From Glandiceps talaboti (lineage: Eukaryota > Hemichordata > Enteropneusta > Spengelidae), in assembly GCF_964340395.1 (NCBI RefSeq), contig NC_135566.1, positions 2,688,501-2,752,500 on the forward strand: 64,000 nucleotides of DNA, given 5' to 3'. The notes under the pieces were generated by a model, which had not been told where the DNA came from, did not search any database, and was given only the letters and a program-made list of their open reading frames with translations. Positions 35,785 through 64,000 of the stretch are shown one piece after another; position 1 is the first letter of the stretch, and every line of letters starts with the position of its first letter. The position numbers and the translations under genes are program-made.

Positions 35785-36640
35785 CTAATCGGATTGTGGG
35801 ACGGCCGGATCCCGCAATCCTTGGTCGTTTAACGACTTGACCTTAGTTTGACCCTGTTGACGTTGTGGCCAGTTTTGTTTTCGATGCCCTTCCTGACCAC
35901 ATGACCAACATTCTAATTTCTTCGGAGAATCTCTCCCCCTTGTACTACTGAAATTTCGAGACTTAAGAGATATCTCTACTTTTTCCAGTCTGTCTAATAC
36001 ATGCTGTAATAAACCCTGCATACTTGAGTCCTTAGACGAACCCTCATCGCACATATCACCTGACCTGATGACTACAGACGAACGACCCTTCGTTCTACGA
36101 AATTTCTGATAACTTTCTTCACACTGTCCTTCGTGGACGACAGAGTCCAAAGTCGCACCTTTCATTCGCCCTGCTTCATTTATTTTTCTCTGCAGCGCGT
36201 CATCTTGGACAGCCTGAAAGAGGTGATCAATACAAAGTCGTTCAAAACAATCACCTGTAGCGCTAGGGTATGCCTTTATTATAATCTGTCTTATTTCCTG
36301 TGCTAAATCTTTTAAGGACTGATCTTTTTTCCTTACAACTGTCTTAGCCTGAAGACGAAATTCGTCCTCTAGTCCACAAGTTGAAAACTGTCTGATCAAC
36401 AATTCGCACAACTCCTCATAATCGTTTACTTCCTTTCCGCAATGCGCAGCGAATTCAAGAGCTCTACCTCTCAGTTTGGTCAAAAGAATGTGAAAAATCT
36501 GCTCAGAATTCCACCCATTTACACGCGCACAGATTTCAAAATGGAGTTTGTAGTTCACAAAATCATTAATCCCATCATAACTGTCTGCTTTCGCTACTGT
36601 TGTTTGTTTAGATCCCGAACTGTCTAGTGGGAGAGTTCTA
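35785..36640 (-). pseudogene. Retrotransposon Gag, C-terminal part with damaged zinc knuckle
   Basis: The frame open from about 36640 to 35785 has a retrotransposon Gag-type helical domain (QIFHILLTKLRGRALEFA, LIRQFSTCG, KKDQSLKDLAQEIRQII) and a zinc knuckle CWSCGQEGHRKQNW. The knuckle has the C-x2-C-x4-H part, but the final cysteine is replaced by tryptophan, so it should not bind zinc normally. The frame is separated by a stop from the N-terminal Gag-like frame at 37135-36707. Confidence 0.75.
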
Positions 36641-36706
36641 CTTGTTTTATTATGACATACCTGATGATGGCAAATCTAATTTACCTGCAGATAGACTGCC
36701 TCCCTC

Positions 36707-37135
36707 CTACCCCAAACTCATACCTGTGGGCAACAATCTAGAACCAAGAAAATGTGCTGGAGTAGAATTTGTGTTAGGCTGTGCAAAAGAGTGACCATCC
36801 AACACATCCGCGCTTTTCATTGAAGTAGACCCTTTACTCTGGGCAACAGAAGTTGACATATTGCCACCCCTCGCAGTGATAGTGTTCAGCGCACTATTCA
36901 TACCACCCGAAACACCCCCTAAGGAGAATGGTATAGTCCCAGACAAATGCTTTACTCCTTGTTGGACGATACCTTCTGGCGACATTAGGTGAGGCATGTC
37001 CCCAAAATCGCCAACTTGACGTTCACTGTGAACTTGCTCAGATTTACTGCGAGTTGTATCAGATACTAAGACAGTGTTATCAACACCTTGCTCTCCACTT
37101 GGAAAAGTAATCTCACTGTCTAGAGAATTCTCCAT
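36707..37135 (-). pseudogene. Gag N-terminal region of the Gypsy-type element
   Basis: This 142-residue frame starts MENSLDSEITFPSGEQ shortly after the primer-binding-site-like sequence and is rich in Ser, Thr and Gly, like the poorly conserved N-termini of Gypsy Gag proteins. It is in the right position and on the right strand, but has no recognisable domain, and it ends before the helical Gag region. Its role is inferred from position only. Confidence 0.45.
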
Positions 37136-37321
37136 GACAATGTCTCAAAATCAGTACAATGCCAAATAACCAAACAACAACTGCAACAACTTGATCAATA
37201 GCCGGGAGTATCGATCGACAAAACGACTTTGAAACTTTGTCGCAAATACGAACAATAGAACAGTGTACCAACGCAACGCTATGAACCCGACCCAATTTTA
37301 AATCGCACCGCTCGCCACCAT

Positions 37322-37970
37322 TGTGACGAACTCGTGGAAAGTACACGAAAAACTCTGATATTTAACACCTAATAAAACACTAGAATAGATTGCCTACGAA
37401 AGCTAATAAGTGGTAGTGTTAGCAAGCCTTCGATAAGCGTGAAAAACCCGCTCCGTCACACCAAGCTGTTCGATTTGACCTTGTGTATGGCAGAACATAC
37501 ACTATAAAATTGAGTACAGACACATTAGCCAATGTCAGCGTCTCTAGACCATGGCACAACCCAAGAAACATGAAATATCACGACCAACTCGTGAAAACCC
37601 ACGACCCAACCTCACAGAGGCATACAAGAAAACGTTTCCCTAAAGGAAGAAGTAGGTTTTAACAGAAAAGAAGTGAAAATGACGGTAAACCAAGAGATTA
37701 TGTCAAGAGCGTATTTGACACGATGTTGACTACACGGTGTCCAGCAAGAGAGAGAGTGAGCATGGGAGAAAAGTGTTGCTATAGCTACCTGACCATGTGA
37801 CCAAGACTCCGCCCCTCAGCAACTGACTGGCATATGAAAAGTGTGCTTCGACTAAACACGGGATATCTAGACCTGAAATACAGGGAAAAATCCGACTTTC
37901 TCCAGTAAGGTACTGAGACGAGCCAAATACAGGCACCCGGGGGCGTGACACCCGCAAGCTTTCCGCAACA
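37322..37970 (-). repeat. 5' LTR of the Gypsy-type element
   Basis: This 649-bp sequence starts TG and ends CA on the minus strand. Its first 73 bases (37898-37970) recur exactly or almost exactly at 31223-31295. The inner boundary is inferred from the CA end touching a primer-binding-site-like sequence; the outer boundary is fixed by loss of similarity. No target-site duplication could be matched because the other LTR is truncated. Confidence 0.7.
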
Positions 37971-38712
37971 ATACAATGGACACATGTTGTTTATTGGCAA
38001 TAAAAAAGAAACTACTATTTTTCAACTCTTTCGTAATTAGTGATTAATAAGTGGCGATTTGATTTGCCCTTTAAAAACTGATATTGATGGTGTAGATACT
38101 GTCATCTACAGGTGACCTTACATTTATCTTTATTTTTCTCAGGCGTAACTTTCATCTCCGACCATATTAAAAATATAACGCTCAGAGTCAGGCTACAGAA
38201 AATATTCTTTGTGTATTATTTTCAAAAATATGTATTTGTAGTGTTTTCAACATCAATAAAAAAGATCAGGATTATCTTCAGCATGTTTGGACATGAAAGA
38301 CATTTGCAATGTATAATAAAATAAACGAATTTTCCGTTATCATTTCAATATATCAGTTTTTCAGATATTTTTTTTCAAGTCAGATTTTCAAAAATCCCCT
38401 CGAAGTGTCATGGTTCTTCATTAAAAACTTCTAAAATATGATTTACTTGGGCCATGGGCACATGTTACCGTTGGCAATACAAAGAAAGTGACATTTTGCA
38501 ACTATTACACAATAAGTCGTTTTGAGACCGCAAACAGCCGCAATTTCGCGGTTTTTTTTTACTTTTGTGAAGAAATCAACTTTGCAGGTGTATACTGCCA
38601 TCTACAGGCGAGTCCGTGACCTTATAGTTTATCTTCGTCTTTCTAGTAGGGAGGGAGTTAGAGCCAATTATAAATGTTCAGGCAATAAAATATCCTCTAT
38701 AATGTTTAATTA

Positions 38713-41581
38713 GCGGGTTTTCACCTAAGCACTTATACAGACGGTCAACTACGATCCCCTCGTTAATGAGATATTCATATGCAAATACGGACGTTAACCT
38801 GACTGAACACGACCTAAACAACAATACAGACTCATTTGTCTTTTGAAAAAAACGTCATTGAAACAATCTGTAATTCTATATGCAATCTTTAGATTCCACC
38901 AATCAAAAATTGTGGTATTGCTCAGACACTGCAGCAGTAGCCGGCGGTTTTAGAAACAGGTGTTCTCTCAAATTTAGAACATTGTAGCGTCATTGGCTAA
39001 CGTTGGAAGACTCTGGCATGCAAATTATAATGAGATGTCCATTGAAATATTGAAGTATCAGGTTAAATCATCCTTAACGGAAGACAAACTTTGCACTGTA
39101 ACTAGACAAAGAGTAGAACTGTGTTGATTGGCAAGGGCATTTAGAGACTTCTCTCTATATAAGATCTAATATTTTACTGACTTAATAATTAGAAAGTACG
39201 AACCATGAAAATTAAAAGGTCGAAATATTCACGGAAATAAACCGTTAATCCTCATTGGACATGCGTTCGTAGGTTGTCTAGCCTGGTTGCTTTCAAAGTG
39301 GAAGTGAAGAACGGTAAATGGTGCTACTTATGTTCTGCTTTAATTCCATGCATTTGACAAGACATTTTTTATGCCAACCTTTATTTGTCAGAGGTGAAAC
39401 TCCAGAGTAAAAGTAGTTATACATGTACTTGGAATTCAACAAGGTCTGGTGATTCTCCCCAGTACGTAGTCGAGCAGCACAGTTACGCAACCATATCGTA
39501 CCATTATTTGTACTTACTCTTTGTCATGTTATTTTTTATAAGTCGACTTTCGTCGAAGACGCTATTGTCAATGAATTACCTAGTGGGTGTTCACCTGTAG
39601 AAGTACTAATTTAGCCAGGAGCACACTAGAACAATCAGCTGAGTAAAATTTCACTGGTGACAATTTCCTCATGCCAATTCCTCTCCTGTGAGGGCACATT
39701 TTGGTGAGATTTTGGTCGTGAGCCAAATATATAGCGTGTTTGATCATTTTGGCCAAAAGTGAATATTTCCTCATGTGTGCACCTGAATGTTAGCATTCTC
39801 CTCACGACTTTCTCATAAGAGCGCATGTTTTGCGATAACATATAATTACAAGATGTTTGCCTCAGTCAAAAGCACAGGTGAATAAACTTCTACGTCAATA
39901 ACTACGGTATTACATAGTTTTAAGAAACTCTCAACCTGATAACATTGTGACATCATTAGCTGACGTTGTACAAGTTGGTATGCAAATTAATGTTATGAGA
40001 TGTCCGTTGAAATATTGAAGTGTCAATTTCAACAAGTTCAACCATCTTTAACGGAAAAGAAACTATGCAGTGTATCACAACAAAAAGAGTTGAAATGTTT
40101 GGGGTCAAAGTTACCAAAAATTATTTCTATTTGGTTTGTATATGACAGAGCTATATTTTGGTAGAACTGCTCAATACACACCGGTGCATTTGAAATAGCC
40201 AAGCGAAAAACAATAATTAGAATAGAAAATGTATTGTTAATTGTTCCGAGAGAGTCAATAGGACAGTACAATACAGCTATTTTGAAACTGTATTTGTATA
40301 ACAATAGATTTTCGTCGGCTTTCGTTCTAAAATTTGCATACGTCCACTTTCGTCGACGTTAAATATTATCAATAGATTATATAGCTTTTCGTCGGCCAAA
40401 TCGATTTATAAGTCACTGTATTTGCATAACAATAGATTTTCGTCGGCTTTCGTTCTAAAATGTATTTTCGTCTGTTTTCGTTCTAAAATTTGCATACGTC
40501 CACTTTCGTCGACGTTAAATATTGTCAAAAGATAATGAGTTTCGTCGATTTATACGTCGCATTTTATTTGCATAAGGATATCATATTTTTGTTTCTATTT
40601 TTTTCCCTGTCTGCACAGTCAAGTAACTTGTTTTGTGAATGCATGAAGCCAATGAGGCGAAGAAGCTTGGAACAAATAACCGATCTCTAGTCCAAAAGTG
40701 TTGCAAAAAGCTGTGAAACTTTAACAAACGTTGATGTAGTCATGACGTATGTATTCGACGATCGGGTTGTTGTGTTATTGTCGACCAGCACCATTATGAA
40801 ACACACTATACATCCTTTATAACTGGCTATCAAGGTATCAATAATCATAACGTATTCAACATGATCACAATATTCCGAGTCCACCCTGTCATAAATTCTG
40901 GTCGTTTCCTATTTGTGCGAACAATGACCTGTTCTAATGACGTTGGACAACATCCCTTATTCTACGTCTTACTACAGTAGCAGAACAAATAATGTAAATG
41001 TCTTGCACATCTCGAGAAAGAATGTGTACATTTGCACGGACATGATCTGCTATCAGTTGACAATTGTTAGCATACTGACCCATAGCTTCCAAAATCAACT
41101 GACGTTCGGTACGTGTCACAGGAACCCGGATAACACGTCCGCACCCGGCCATTTTTTCACAATTCCCAATTACTATGATAACTATTTCTAACATATTACA
41201 TGAATTCTATATTTAAAAAGAATTAGAAGAAAAGTGAACAGATGGTTCAAATCATGCAAAATCAATACGTTCTCGTCTCAAGCTTGCAATTCCAAGCCCA
41301 TCAACCAATCGCCATGTTCTTTTAATTCATTAACACCTGCAAACATGTGTACAAGAAATGTATTGACAAATCTGTAAGCTTGTGATAATGAAATGCAAGT
41401 TACTTGACAGAGGAAACGTTCTCTTTCACCCACTCGGGCTGGAGACGTTAAATATTGTCAATAGATTAATGAGGTTTCAGTTGATTTATACGTGGCATCT
41501 ATTCAGGCTTACGTTCGTATTTGCATATCAATAGTTGTCCGTCTGCATATATCGTTCGCCTACGCTTAGGTGAAAACCCAC
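38713..41581. mobile_element. 2.87-kb element with terminal inverted repeats
   Basis: The left end GCGGGTTTTCACCTAAGC and the reverse complement of the right end GTGGGTTTTCACCTAAGC match at 17 of 18 bases, and both are flanked by TA. Similarity continues inward: atatgcaaatacggacgtta near the left end is mirrored by atatgcaaatacgaacgtaa near the right end. This gives an imperfect inverted repeat of roughly 90 bp. TA flanks are typical of Tc1/mariner-like elements, but no transposase was recognised, so it is probably non-autonomous or of an unrecognised type. Internally it carries cgtcg-rich repeats and a diverged direct repeat. Confidence 0.7.
40934..41149 (-). CDS. Orphan ORF inside the TIR element
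   Basis: From the ATG at about 41149 the frame reads MAGCGRVIRVPVTRTERQ and stays open for about 71 residues to a stop at 40934. The composition (Arg/Val/Ile rich, few Asn/Lys) is unlike the chance AT-rich frames of the region and looks protein-like, but no family is recognised. It could be the remnant of a gene carried by the element, or an exon of something captured. No splice sites were chosen. Confidence 0.3.
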   Translation of the reverse strand, partial: AGCGRVIRVPVTRTERQLILEAMGQYANNCQLIADHVRANVHILSRDVQDIYIICSATVVRRRIRDVVQRH

Positions 41582-42831
41582 TATTTGGACGATATTTTTG
41601 AAAGTATTCAATATCAGATTATCAAAATAACAGTCAAAGCTTTTGGATTTGAAATAAATTATTGAATGTATATTTATACTATAATGAAGTTAATTAATTT
41701 TCTATCACTGTCAATGAATAACTTTCCTATCGCAATATTGTTAGCATAGACCCTATACACAAATGAATGAAAATGAGGGTATCTGGTATTTGGTACCCTT
41801 ACGTACATTATAATTTTTGGTGTCCAAAACTACGCACTTCCCCCTTCCTTGAAGGAATATTATGCCCTCGATCTCACATCAACCAAACCTTTTGAAAGGA
41901 TCAGGCTTGAAAACACAACATATCGACTACTGGGAGTAAAAAGTCAACTCTAGGAGTTAACCATGGAACATGGACATCAAGGTGCCAATGATCTAGACTA
42001 ATCCACTATGTTTGTATGTGTGCCTGCCTGCCTGCCTGCTGTGTGGGTTAGTGGACTTGGTATACTGAGAACAGATACATAATACAATTTCTGTTTTGTG
42101 TACATGTCTACTTTATTCATTTATAACAATATTTTCATTTTCAAATTATTTTTACTAAATTTAAATAAAATGCTTCTTTTCATACTGAGAAACTAAATAT
42201 AAGCTGCTTCGGCCGTGGACATGTTGTTATTGGCAATAAAGAAACAAAAATTTTCAAGTCTTTCATGATAAGGCAACTTCAGAAAATTGCATGGGTAGGT
42301 CAGTCATTTATTTTTAAATATAAAACAATTTGACACTATTTGACCTCAAAGATATGAATCACATACTCGTCGACACTTCCTTAAGAGTTTGATGAAGTTC
42401 AAAAGAAGTAAATGAACACAATTACACATGTAAGTTGAGTAGAAGAACATGCAGACTGTACTGTTAAAGTCTTAAAAGACCTGGTGTCTGTCTGGAATAC
42501 ATTATGCAGACTGGCCATCTTGCAATCTGTGATGTACCGATTCTTTTCTAATTATGCTTTAGTGTGCATCATTTTTAAAATTCTTTCACTAAGATTGATG
42601 AAATACAGGGTTGGTTGGGACACCACAAATGTAAAAATAAAAATGGCCTAAGCTTTCTGTTGAGCAAGACAATGTCTATTTTCTCTTAAACTGATTGCCA
42701 TAGTTAGTACAACACAAAATCACTGTTCTAAACTTTCTGATTGAAATGAGACGCGATTTGTAATGAGATTGCTTGACAAGAACAATGTTATAACAATGTT
42801 ATTTCCCTTCTCTACAAACTCTTCTATTTCT

Positions 42832-63890
<21,059 letters not shown>

Positions 63891-64000
63891 CTGAAATATA
63901 ATAAAAACACTATCAGCAATACGGTACAATTTTAATACAGACTTCACATCTATATATAAACTAACATGTTTATCAATCTACATGTGTATGACTGACATAG

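Larger units (their letters stand above)
31223..37970 (-). mobile_element. Gypsy/Ty3-type LTR retrotransposon, internally deleted
   Basis: An LTR element lies on the minus strand between two convergent host genes. The 5' LTR is 37322-37970 (begins TGTTGCGG, ends TCACA). It is followed directly by ATGGTGGCGAGCGGTG, which resembles the TGGTGGCAGC-type primer-binding site common in animal Gypsy elements. Gag, protease, the end of RNase H and integrase follow in order. Before the second LTR copy at 31295 there is a purine-rich GGTCGGGGAAT. Reverse transcriptase is absent. Only about 73 bp (31223-31295) of the 3' LTR remain. The copy is therefore defective; the long intact integrase frame suggests it is not very old, or that the deletion derivative was itself mobilised in trans. 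Confidence 0.9.

Overview
The window looks like a piece of an AT-rich invertebrate animal genome. It has spliced genes with GT-AG introns, tRNA-derived SINEs, TIR elements, a Gypsy-type LTR retrotransposon and very many micro- and minisatellites. No operons or bacterial signals are present. The exact phylum cannot be fixed from sequence alone. The repeat style and the protein sequences fit a marine invertebrate (a hemichordate- or amphioxus-like animal is only a guess).

Two host genes are recognisable and they converge tail to tail. On the + strand, the 3' end of a sedoheptulokinase gene (SHPK, FGGY sugar kinase family) occupies about 21954-27419. Two exons are certain and one more upstream exon is probable; the 5' exons were not found in the window. 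On the - strand, 27 consecutive exons between 63890 and 42832 encode the last 889 residues of a histone deacetylase 6 orthologue (HDAC6): most of deacetylase domain 1, all of deacetylase domain 2, an acidic linker and the C-terminal ubiquitin-binding zinc finger. All exon phases join and the exon lengths sum to 2670 bp, divisible by three. The N-terminal exons lie beyond the right edge.

Layout: 1-21953 is intergenic or intronic AT-rich DNA with two SINE copies, a TIR element copy, minisatellites and no convincing exon. 21954-27419 is SHPK, with a 25-bp minisatellite and decayed exon duplicates in its introns. 27420-31200 holds a gag-like retroelement remnant (28343-29015), a 58-bp minisatellite and one candidate terminal exon of an unknown membrane protein. 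31223-37970 is a Gypsy/Ty3-type retrotransposon on the - strand that lost its reverse transcriptase and most of its 3' LTR. 37975-38700 carries a degenerate direct duplication. 38713-41581 is a 2.87-kb element with terminal inverted repeats. 42035-42520 is a diverged copy of sequence that flanks the Gypsy insertion. 42832-64000 is HDAC6.

The most interesting observations are structural. The two HDAC6 deacetylase domains share identical exon lengths and phases (26, 105, 196 or 69+127, 66, 60 and 90 bp), a direct record of an internal gene duplication. In addition, four separate tandem repeats in this window (three in HDAC6, one in SHPK) each begin inside an exon and have copied the splice junction into the adjoining intron, creating arrays of decoy splice sites.
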